A stretch of DNA of 43,009 nucleotides from a virus. This document shows positions 37,951 to 43,009 of the stretch, one piece after another; position 1 is the first letter of the stretch; each line of letters opens with the position of its first letter. The stretch spans positions 1 through 43,009 of IMG/VR virus record IMGVR_UViG_3300037502_001819; one strand, written 5' to 3'. Under the pieces are notes generated by a model. It ran no database searches. It worked only from the letters and a program-made list of their open reading frames with translations, and was not told the DNA's origin. Position numbers and translations under genes: made by a program.

Positions 37951-37975
37951 AACTGTATATGCGAACAGTATATCA
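37951..37975 (-). promoter_or_regulatory. LexA box and promoter for the 37679-37936 gene
   Basis: CTGT-ATATGCGA-ACAG at 37953-37968, an exact CTGT-N8-ACAG LexA pattern. On the minus strand the extended -10 TGATATACT (37975-37967) overlaps its edge. The downstream gene starts at 37936. Confidence 0.8.
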
Positions 37976-38293
37976 GAGGTGGTCAGATGGAGTAGGTGCT
38001 GCTGCAAGCATTGCTTGATAGATGCGGCGAAACTTCCCTCTATCAGTTCCTGCCATAGCAAAATGACCTTGGGACATCATCTGTCTCGTCGGCTCAACCG
38101 GCACCAGTTTCCAGCCTTCAGGCACAGGCTGCGGGGCGCTGGCGTCAACCAGATGATGCGCTGCATTCATTACCCACTGGAAAGCATCTTTCCATGCCCC
38201 TGTTTCTACGGCAGGGTTATCTTCAATAACTTTCCTGTTGAACTCCACTGCGGCGCGCAGGTCTGCAAGCGCCTCTTCAAAGGACTTTTCCAT
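37973..38293 (-). CDS. Phage protein of unknown function (Ea-type)
   Basis: 106 residues from the ATG at 38293, seven bases after GGAGG. Includes VPEGWKLVPVEPTRQMMSQG and a Met/Ala-rich end, a motif common among early-left phage proteins. Function unknown. Its stop lies at the upstream edge of the LexA promoter. Confidence 0.72.
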   Translation of the reverse strand: MEKSFEEALADLRAAVEFNRKVIEDNPAVETGAWKDAFQWVMNAAHHLVDASAPQPVPEGWKLVPVEPTRQMMSQGHFAMAGTDRGKFRRIYQAMLAAAPTPSDHL

Positions 38294-38295
38294 AA

Positions 38296-38694
38296 TCACT
38301 CCTCCACCTGGTATCCAGCGGCGCGGCAGGCGTTCCAGCCCTCTCGCCAGTCGTCGAATTCGTTATGTATGTGTTCTGCATCCGGCACCAGCTCCGCAAG
38401 GTTGATGGCTGGCGCGGGGCGCAGGAACAGTTCAGTGCCATCCTGAAAGTTTTCCCAGTCAGCTTGCTCATGCAGGCAAACTACGCGAGCATCGGGATAT
38501 TCGTTAGAGTCCGACACCTCGCCACGGTCAACACGTCCGATAGGCTCAGCCGTCAGCCCTGCCAAGGCAGTTTCCATCAGCTCGACCATGTATCGCATAT
38601 TAGGGTCAGACTCTGATGCAGCCTTCCAGCGTTTAATCTCAATTCTGCACAGTCCAGCAAGCGCCTTCCGCTGCTCTTCGGTAAGTTGCATCAT
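38296..38694 (-). CDS. Phage protein of unknown function
   Basis: 132 residues from the ATG at 38694 (or 38691). Helical start (TEEQRKALAGLCRIEIKRWK), a DREGWN-like end (DDWREGWNACRAAGYQV) typical of ead/Ea22-type early phage proteins. ATGA overlap with the upstream NinX-like gene. Confidence 0.72.
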   Translation of the reverse strand: MMQLTEEQRKALAGLCRIEIKRWKAASESDPNMRYMVELMETALAGLTAEPIGRVDRGEVSDSNEYPDARVVCLHEQADWENFQDGTELFLRPAPAINLAELVPDAEHIHNEFDDWREGWNACRAAGYQVEE

Positions 38695-39080
38695 TTGGCC
38701 TCCTGCATCATCAGAAAAACAATCATGGCGGCGCGGAGTGGGTTCTGATCGTGATGATATTTTTTTGGTTCTAATTCCATATCCCAACCAGCTTTATCGA
38801 ACCGAAATTCCGAAAAAGCTACCCACTCCTGCTCGAATTCATCAAATGCAATCGCGATTCCGTGCTTGTGAATAATCGGGCCGGCATCACACCATGATGA
38901 TAGGTAGTCCTTGAATTCTTTGTCGTAATGATTGCGCAAAGTTTCTAAAACTCTACCAGTCTCTCTATCTTTCCAGGTGACCTTGTAGCCTTCCACCTTC
39001 AGGTCGTACTTTCCTTCGCATGCAAGGGCGTTATGGAGATGGTTATTGATTTCATAACCACTCATTTCGCTGTAATTCAT
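38691..39080 (-). CDS. DUF2591 (NinX) family protein
   Basis: 129 residues. NYSEMSGYEINNHLHNAL at the start and NPLRAAMIVFLMMQ at the end are the marks of DUF2591, with WAFxEFRFxxAG-like middle. Function unknown. The ATG at 39080 is spaced six bases from AGGAG; the upstream ATG at 39086 touches it. Confidence 0.82.
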   Translation of the reverse strand: MNYSEMSGYEINNHLHNALACEGKYDLKVEGYKVTWKDRETGRVLETLRNHYDKEFKDYLSSWCDAGPIIHKHGIAIAFDEFEQEWVAFSEFRFDKAGWDMELEPKKYHHDQNPLRAAMIVFLMMQEAK

Positions 39081-39113
39081 CTTCATCTCCTGTGCCGCTG
39101 AGCGGCGAAATAG

Positions 39114-39299
39114 TTAAGCCGCCGTCAGGCTCAACGCAGCGGCAAGTAGCTTTAGCTTCTGGTTCTGGCGCTCAGCTGCTAATTGCGCCTTGATGGGGTT
39201 GGTTGTCAGCGTGTTATCTGGAAGCAACCAGGCTTTTTTCGCCCACAAAAAAGGGAGCGTTACGCTCCCGACACGGATAGGGCTGTAGGGTTGCCTCAT
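39114..39299 (-). CDS. Small protein containing a terminator within its frame
   Basis: 61 residues (MRQPYSPIRVGSVTLPFLWA then KKAWLLPDN and a helical end). A GGGGGTAGC ribosome-like site precedes the ATG. A perfect intrinsic terminator (39247-39269) lies inside the frame and encodes GSVTLPF. It could be a real gene expressed only from antiterminated transcripts, or an open frame laid over the terminator. Confidence 0.45.
   Translation of the reverse strand: MRQPYSPIRVGSVTLPFLWAKKAWLLPDNTLTTNPIKAQLAAERQNQKLKLLAAALSLTAA
39247..39269 (-). terminator. Leftward intrinsic terminator
   Basis: On the minus strand GGGAGCG-TAA-CGCTCCC followed by TTTTTT: a 7-bp stem and clear U-tract. It separates the recombination genes from the accessory genes, and N-modified polymerase would read through. 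Confidence 0.88.
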
Positions 39300-39301
39300 T
39301 G

Positions 39302-39868
39302 CTACCCCCGGCCTTCAAGCTCTGATTTGCGAATCTCAAAGACTTCACCCAACTTGGCAAGGTCTTCGCTATTACCTGAAAGAGCATTCCTTGCGCGGTC
39401 GTATGCCGTTTGCAGCTTGGTTAAATCCATTGCGCCAGCGTTTGCCGTGAACCATGCCAACGGGCCGTCAGAGTTTTTCGGCATAATGAGTTTCTCTACA
39501 AAATGCTCAACTCGTTTACCGCGGGAAACAGAAAGCATCATGGAGAAATTGGCGTCTATGCCGCTCATGGCCTTCACCTTGATACCGCCCACCTTCACGC
39601 CGCCGAATTTAACGTTCGGATCGCCTACCAGCGTCAGATGCTTACCAACCCAGTCCTTTCCGTCATTGCCCCAGCCGCCAACGAGTACGCGTCGCATAGA
39701 GAGCGACGGCTTATATGGTCGGCCTTCATATCCTTCCAGGTCGATGAAAACGGGCTGCTCTTTGTTTCCAGCGCGAACAGACTTAATCAGCGCCGTAATG
39801 CTGTTGGTCTGAACATCCTCAAAGTTAATTTGGTCAGACTTGGGGATAATGGTTCTTGAAAGGTCCAT
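39302..39868 (-). CDS. Recombination-associated phage protein next to exonuclease
   Basis: 188 residues from the ATG at 39868. [40 protein letters not shown] and NVKFGGVKVGGIKVKAMSGID belong to a widespread phage family found beside PDDEXK exonucleases, with a beta-rich, OB-like look. No single-strand annealing protein is otherwise seen here, so it may act as the exonuclease's DNA-binding partner; this is inference. TGATG overlap with the exonuclease gene. Confidence 0.75.
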   Translation of the reverse strand: MDLSRTIIPKSDQINFEDVQTNSITALIKSVRAGNKEQPVFIDLEGYEGRPYKPSLSMRRVLVGGWGNDGKDWVGKHLTLVGDPNVKFGGVKVGGIKVKAMSGIDANFSMMLSVSRGKRVEHFVEKLIMPKNSDGPLAWFTANAGAMDLTKLQTAYDRARNALSGNSEDLAKLGEVFEIRKSELEGRG

Positions 39869-40689
39869 CACAGAAATACCTCATCATTGAATTCTTCATC
39901 AAACAGATATGACGGGATGTTTATCTCTGCGGAAGGCAGCACAATCCCCTCAGTTTTTATCGTTTCGTCCTCAAGGCACTCGGCTATTTTTTCCAGAGCT
40001 GCAAACATCGATTTCCGGCCTGCATCCAGCGACTCTTCGCCGATGTAATACATGCAGTTCCGGTATGGCGGTTTGTTCTCGATAGCGAAGAAGCAAAACT
40101 GGTCAACGGTTTTGCCAGTAACCAGCTTGAGAACGTGTAAGTAGAAAGCAGCCTGAATGTGGTAATGAAACTTGCCGAATGCCTGGCTAAATCCTCTGGG
40201 CGAGGCGTCATTGCAGCTTTTCACATCAAGCGGGTAGGGATAGCTATCTGAGAGCCTGTCGAATCTGCACTTCAGCGGCAGGCCTGTGATGTCGCATTTT
40301 GCGAACATCGATACCTCAGAATTTCCTGCTGAACGCATGTAGTCGACAAAGTCTTCATTCATGCGCGCTGTTTCTATCATCCGTGAAACGGTATCAACTT
40401 CATGCCCTACGAGTATTCGCTCGCTCTCATACTGAGATAACGCTTCCTTGTACTCCTTAGATCGCCTGTCGGAAGCAGCTGAGAGCATCAGGAACTGGCT
40501 TTTGAAAAGCTGAGGCTCCAGCAGTGCTGCGTGTATTGCCGTTCCGATGTGGGCTGATTTGCTTCCCTTAAATGGGTTGAAGTAGAGGTTTGCTGGGCTG
40601 ACGCTGATTGCCTTTACTGACGTAGACCCGATAGCTGGTTCGGCGTGATAATCCTCATTGCTGAGGTAGAAGTAGATGCCAGGCTCCAT
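39868..40689 (-). CDS. Exonuclease VIII-like PDDEXK nuclease
   Basis: 273 residues. [20 protein letters not shown] at the start, [11 protein letters not shown], and a nuclease core [17 protein letters not shown] with the Asp/Lys motif, then [13 protein letters not shown]. Matches RecE/exonuclease VIII-like (DUF3799) nucleases that resect DNA for recombination. Precedes the 39302 gene in the operon. Confidence 0.88.
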   Translation of the reverse strand: MEPGIYFYLSNEDYHAEPAIGSTSVKAISVSPANLYFNPFKGSKSAHIGTAIHAALLEPQLFKSQFLMLSAASDRRSKEYKEALSQYESERILVGHEVDTVSRMIETARMNEDFVDYMRSAGNSEVSMFAKCDITGLPLKCRFDRLSDSYPYPLDVKSCNDASPRGFSQAFGKFHYHIQAAFYLHVLKLVTGKTVDQFCFFAIENKPPYRNCMYYIGEESLDAGRKSMFAALEKIAECLEDETIKTEGIVLPSAEINIPSYLFDEEFNDEVFL

Positions 40690-41000
40690 TAAGCAGCCTC
40701 CATATTTCCGTGTCTGCGGCAGTAAATACCAATTGCCATGTCCCGCTTAGCCACCTTCACCAGCGCATCGCGCAGAAAGTTTTCGGCTGCTTCGTACTGC
40801 TCGTCGTCTTCATCGACCAGCTCGACAGCGGGGTAATCGAAATGCTTCGGCAGGAACGCGCACAGAGCCGTCATCAGCGGGTTAATCTTGTGCTGGTCCA
40901 TCCGCGCGTCGACTTCTTCGCCAATGCGCTCTAAATCGGTCTCGGAAAGGTTTTTCATGATCTCTTCGACTTCCTGTTTTGCTCGCCATGAAAGTTTCAA
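40689..41000 (-). CDS. Phage protein of unknown function (TTG start)
   Basis: 103 residues from a TTG at 41000, with GGAGG seven bases before. [18 protein letters not shown] then a helical acidic part ([19 protein letters not shown]). The stop-start TTGA overlap with the 37-residue gene upstream supports this start over the ATG at 41039, which lacks a ribosome site. Stop overlaps the exonuclease start (TAATG). Unknown role. Confidence 0.72.
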   Translation of the reverse strand: MKLSWRAKQEVEEIMKNLSETDLERIGEEVDARMDQHKINPLMTALCAFLPKHFDYPAVELVDEDDEQYEAAENFLRDALVKVAKRDMAIGIYCRRHGNMEAA

Positions 41001-41110
41001 TGGTGCGCCCTCCGTAACAACAGCATTGCCATAGCCCACTTGGCGCTGTCGCCGAACAGATGGGCCTCTCGTGAAAGCTCCTGAGCCTTCGTGAAGTAAC
41101 GTGATTTCAT
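40997..41110 (-). CDS. 37-residue helical microprotein downstream of cIII
   Basis: MKSRYFTKAQELSREAHLFG then [17 protein letters not shown]. Amphipathic and basic. It starts two bases after the cIII stop and its own stop overlaps the next start (TTGA). Lies near the usual position of kil in lambdoid phages, but no similarity to Kil is evident. Confidence 0.65.
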   Translation of the reverse strand: MKSRYFTKAQELSREAHLFGDSAKWAMAMLLLRRAHH

Positions 41111-41112
41111 GA

Positions 41113-41244
41113 TTAAGGTCTCCCTGGCTGGTTTAGGGTGTCGATGAGGTTGCGCCAGCCAGTGCGGAGGCGGCGTGTGATGGTGTCGAGTAAAGATTCA
41201 GAGCAGCCAGCAACGGGCCACCCTGCAACGGCGTAATGTTGCAT
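41113..41244 (-). CDS. cIII: CIII, protector of CII
   Basis: 43 residues: MQHYAVAGWPVAGCSESLL then DTITRRLRTGWRNLIDTLNQPGRP. Nearly parallel with lambda CIII (YAIAGWPVAGCPSESLLERITRKL), including the amphipathic helix that inhibits host FtsH protease. It raises CII levels and favours lysogeny. The longer open frame from 41301 crosses a terminator and was rejected. In the leftward operon between N and the recombination genes, as in lambda. Confidence 0.95.
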   Translation of the reverse strand: MQHYAVAGWPVAGCSESLLDTITRRLRTGWRNLIDTLNQPGRP

Positions 41245-41272
41245 GGCTATTCCTGTGAATTTGGTTGGTGTC

Positions 41273-41301
41273 AAAAAGATGGGCACCATTGCGGCGCCCA
41301 T
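41273..41301 (-). terminator. Leftward terminator upstream of cIII (tL-like)
   Basis: On the minus strand ATGGGCGCC-GCAAT-GGTGCCCAT (nine pairs with one G-U) followed by CTTTTT. It separates the N-proximal genes from cIII, so cIII expression should depend on N. Confidence 0.82.
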
Positions 41302-41392
41302 AGGGAGAGTACTACTGCCTGGTTATTTCAAGCCCTCTAAAGGCGTTGGTGACTAGCACCGAAATGCCAACCGGGTGGAAGGCATTGCGCTG

Positions 41393-41737
41393 CTATTTAC
41401 CTACTGCTGCGATTTCCTCCTCGGTGAATCCCGCTTCACGCATTTTTCCAATGACTCTTTTGCGTTCCTCGTTGGCGGCGCGCACCATCTTGTCGGTGGC
41501 GTTTTCAATCTCAATTCTCGCCGGTACGTGCCACCTTCCATTGACCTTCACTGCCCATGCTCGCTGCACAGGGCAGTTGCTACCCATCACGTATTTCCCC
41601 TTACCCAGGCGAACAGCTGTTTCTTCATACCAGCACACGTGAAGCACTACCTGTTCACCTCGACCATCTGTCAGGTTTTCATTGGTCATGGTCAGCCATA
41701 CCGGTTTCTCTTCTGTAATTTCCAGTCTCGAAGCCAT
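41393..41737 (-). CDS. Phage protein of unknown function
   Basis: 114 residues from the ATG at 41737 behind AAGGAG. Begins MASRLEITEEKPVWLTMTNE; a beta-rich centre (GEQVVLHVCWYEETAVRLGKG) and a basic helical end (MVRAANEERKRVIGKMREAG). No family recognised. Followed by a 90-bp gap and then the tL-like terminator. Confidence 0.7.
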   Translation of the reverse strand: MASRLEITEEKPVWLTMTNENLTDGRGEQVVLHVCWYEETAVRLGKGKYVMGSNCPVQRAWAVKVNGRWHVPARIEIENATDKMVRAANEERKRVIGKMREAGFTEEEIAAVGK

Positions 41738-41753
41738 ATCTCTCTCCTTGCGG

Positions 41754-42107
41754 TTACTGGCCCAGAGTTTTCTTATCCAGCAGGCCAATGTCGTAATATT
41801 CTTTAGCCTCACGATGATCAACGAGTCGGCCATTAACCGTGTTAGCTACATCGCTAACAGGACTTCCCGGCTCAAACCATCCGGTCTCTTTTTCCCTTTC
41901 GGTAAGCTCGCGGGTATCAAGGCTGCTTATTTCCGACGCCTCACAGACAGGGCAGTGATAAGGCCCGCACTGAACCAATCCAATGCCAACGTCACAATGG
42001 TCCGCTTCGCAGTGCTCGTAGTTGCAGTACGGGCAGATGGCCTCATCAGGGCTCCAGACGCTGCGATGGCTAGTGCTGAATTTGTGTTTACCTATGCCGG
42101 TGCTCAT
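41754..42107 (-). CDS. Zinc-finger phage protein of unknown function
   Basis: 117 residues. Several Cys/His pairs: CPYCNYEHCEADHCD and CGPYHCPVCEAS suggest two zinc sites, followed by an acidic helical part. The TGA of the preceding microprotein is directly followed by its ATG, and TTAGGAGGGTGA acts as ribosome site. Role unknown. Confidence 0.75.
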   Translation of the reverse strand: MSTGIGKHKFSTSHRSVWSPDEAICPYCNYEHCEADHCDVGIGLVQCGPYHCPVCEASEISSLDTRELTEREKETGWFEPGSPVSDVANTVNGRLVDHREAKEYYDIGLLDKKTLGQ

Positions 42108-42182
42108 TCACCCTCCTAAATAACCCGCCACCATAAGCCCGGCTATCACTATCCAGCAGATAATCCAGTCTGAATTGCTCAT
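42108..42182 (-). CDS. 24-residue single-span membrane microprotein (second of its kind)
   Basis: MSNSDWIICWIVIAGLMVAG then YLGG. Same length and plan as the microprotein at 7868-7942 (SDWI start, IAG in the span, GG at the end). Its 3' end supplies the ribosome site for the next gene. It follows a terminator at 42195-42219. Confidence 0.6.
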   Translation of the reverse strand: MSNSDWIICWIVIAGLMVAGYLGG

Positions 42183-42194
42183 GTTGGCTCCAGT

Positions 42195-42219
42195 AAAAAG
42201 GCTGCGGGTTAGGCAGCCT
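42195..42219 (-). terminator. Leftward terminator downstream of lar (tL1-like)
   Basis: On the minus strand AGGCTGC-CTAACCC-GCAGCCT followed by TTTT: a perfect 7-bp stem. It is the first stop after N and lar, so it should be the first block that N antitermination relieves. Confidence 0.88.
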
Positions 42220-42299
42220 CAGTAGTCGTAGTCGTACGGATAATCCTGGTACTGACTCATATCGTCATCAGGATGTTCTTCGAACTCGTCTTCACCCAC
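42219..42299 (-). CDS. 26-residue acidic microprotein
   Basis: GTG start at 42299 with GGAGG five bases upstream, overlapping the end of lar. Sequence GEDEFEEHPDDDMSQYQDY then PYDYDY: almost all acidic and tyrosine. The stop abuts the terminator. Such a DNA-mimic-like composition is striking in so short a peptide, but it may not be a functional protein. Confidence 0.45.
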   Translation of the reverse strand: MGEDEFEEHPDDDMSQYQDYPYDYDY

Positions 42300-42519
42300 G
42301 CTCACCTCCCGCCGTTGATCGACTGTTCCATTTGCTCAGTGCCGATTCAGGCGTATCCAGCATGTAAATCTTAGCTGTGCAGCCCACGCACTGAACGCCA
42401 TAACTGCTATCAGATGCTTTGCTTACTGCGGGAGTCATTACCCATCGTTTCAGTTGGGCTCGTGCTCCACAGAAAGGGCATGCCGAAATGCCATGCTCAG
42501 TGATTAAAGTCGCCGACAT
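42292..42519 (-). CDS. Lar family restriction-alleviation protein
   Basis: 75 residues from the ATG at 42519 (GAGGGG six bases before). ACPFCGARAQLKRW and YGVQCVGCTAKI form the four-Cys site, and TPESALSKWNSR is the typical end of Lar/Ral-type proteins, which modulate host type I restriction-modification to protect unmodified phage DNA. Directly after N in the leftward operon, as ral lies near N in lambda. Overlaps the next microprotein. Confidence 0.88.
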   Translation of the reverse strand: MSATLITEHGISACPFCGARAQLKRWVMTPAVSKASDSSYGVQCVGCTAKIYMLDTPESALSKWNSRSTAGGERG

Positions 42520-42521
42520 GC

Positions 42522-42842
42522 TCAACCCCTCGCCGTTACGATGTCTTTAGATTTGCGATGTCCTGCTGCGTAGACAGCAACATGCGGTAAGCACATGCCG
42601 TCCTGCACCTCACCGCCCATGTATTTCGCGGCGCCGGCCAGAATCTGCTTGTGATACTCCGTCTCTGTCTCAACCGCTTTAACTACGCGGTCAGCTGCCG
42701 GCCGTTTGCACTGCAACACAACACGGCTTGGAGTAGGGCGGTGCAACACTTCTGCGCTAACGCTGGCTTCACTCTGAAGGTGAGCGCGGCGTTCACGACG
42801 ACGACCTGAAGCTGAACCAGAGAATTGAGTTCTGCGTGTCAT
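42522..42842 (-). CDS. N: N-like early antitermination protein
   Basis: 106 residues, the length of lambda N. An arginine-rich motif GRRRERRAHLQSEA at 13-26 parallels lambda's TRRRERRAEKQAQ boxB-binding helix, and a later TEYHKQILAGAAKY parallels AEYHKQIESNL. With host Nus factors it turns polymerase into a terminator-resistant form at nut sites. First gene from pL, behind AGGAGGTATCT and a leader hairpin. At least four intrinsic terminators downstream need it. Its first 34 codons are repeated at 1-102. Confidence 0.92.
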   Translation of the reverse strand: MTRRTQFSGSASGRRRERRAHLQSEASVSAEVLHRPTPSRVVLQCKRPAADRVVKAVETETEYHKQILAGAAKYMGGEVQDGMCLPHVAVYAAGHRKSKDIVTARG

Positions 42843-42860
42843 AGATACCTCCTGAGTGAA

Positions 42861-42890
42861 TTTTGGAGATGGTGCTTATCCATCCCAAAA
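42861..42890 (-). promoter_or_regulatory. N leader hairpin (RNase III-type), right copy
   Basis: TTTTGG-GATGG paired with CCATC-CCAAAA with one bulged base and a 7-nt loop, directly before the N ribosome site. Same stem as the left copy with different loop and bulge bases. Confidence 0.6.
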
Positions 42891-42909
42891 CTCACGCTTT
42901 GGTACTAAC

Positions 42910-42956
42910 TGGCTTTGCAGCCACGTAGGTGATCCGTCACCGTTGTTAAAAGAGCG
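42910..42956 (-). promoter_or_regulatory. nutL site upstream of N, right copy
   Basis: boxA CGCTCTTTTAACA (42956-42944), spacer hairpin GGTGA-CGGA-TCACC (42941-42928), boxB TGGCT-GCAA-AGCCA (42923-42910). The loop is GCAA here against GAAA in the left copy, both GNRA. This is the site from which N would act on the leftward operon. Confidence 0.78.
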
Positions 42957-43009
42957 TGCTATCCGTTTCGTACTGCGCCAGCATCCTGCTGATGGAGCAA
43001 ACAATACTA

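Larger units (their letters stand above)
42741..42998. repeat. Right copy of the 258-bp direct repeat
   Basis: Corresponds to 1-258 with about eight substitutions. Contains the N start (to 42842) and its whole leader. Sequence beyond 42998 no longer matches the left copy, and a different -10-like TATTGT takes the place of CATAGT. Confidence 0.95.

Noticed and set aside
41245-41301. Longer version of CIII starting at 41301
   Set aside because: The extension is the translated terminator hairpin; lambda CIII aligns from the ATG at 41244.
1-43009. CRISPR array, insertion sequence or rRNA genes
   Set aside because: No regularly spaced repeats, no transposase-like protein or terminal inverted repeats, and no rRNA sequence were seen.

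Overview
The window looks like a nearly complete genome of a temperate, lambda-like myovirus (contractile tail) of an enterobacterium. The early control region is that of a lambdoid phage: N, cIII, cI, cro, cII, an O-like replication protein, a DnaC-type loader, NinB/NinE/NinG, and a DUF1133 protein where Q normally lies. Head and tail genes are those of a DUF1073/DUF2213/DUF2184/DUF3383 myovirus. Host clues are the lambda-type control proteins, Lar antirestriction, strong GGAGG ribosome sites, E. coli-like LexA boxes, and an attachment core that copies the 3' part of an enterobacterial tRNA-Arg(TCT). The core is phage-flanked on both sides (attP, not attL or attR), so the sequence represents free or circular phage DNA, not a prophage with its junctions.

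Layout. 1-1,500: start of a second N copy, leader with nut site, pL, a LexA box driving a small rightward gene, cI (leftward), pR/cro and nutR. 1,550-10,100: rightward early operon (cII, GIY-YIG-like protein, O-like and DnaC-like replication genes, then many small overlapping genes including ninB, ninE, ninG and two HNH-AP2 endonucleases, ending with DUF1133). 10,100-10,760: late leader with a promoter candidate and two terminators. 10,761-12,907: lysis (holin, GH19 endolysin, spanins). 13,305-24,603: terminase, portal, protease/scaffold, capsid, neck, sheath, tube and a frameshifted tail chaperone. 24,593-33,596: tape measure, baseplate, a lipoprotein moron, fibre and fibre chaperone. 33,768-34,352: a LexA-controlled gene pair. 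34,414-36,248: terminator, attP, integrase and excisionase-like gene. 36,251-42,842: leftward early operon running from N down to int, with a PDDEXK exonuclease, cIII, Lar, many small genes and at least four terminators that N would have to override.

The most interesting system is the induction circuit. The CI-like repressor keeps the LexA fold but lacks both residues of the Ser-Lys autocleavage dyad and has no Ala-Gly cleavage site, so RecA-stimulated self-cleavage should not work. The window has three near-consensus LexA boxes (381-396, 33,770-33,785, 37,953-37,968), each directly upstream of small unrecognised genes. One of these genes is convergent with, and overlaps, the 3' end of cI. 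This suggests an SOS-induced antirepressor strategy like that known for Salmonella Gifsy phages, possibly with more than one effector. A second unusual feature is the nut architecture: three sites share boxA, a small hairpin, and a boxB with a GNRA tetraloop. The 258-bp repeat at the two ends of the window carries two of these sites, and its differences in the leader fall in unpaired positions.
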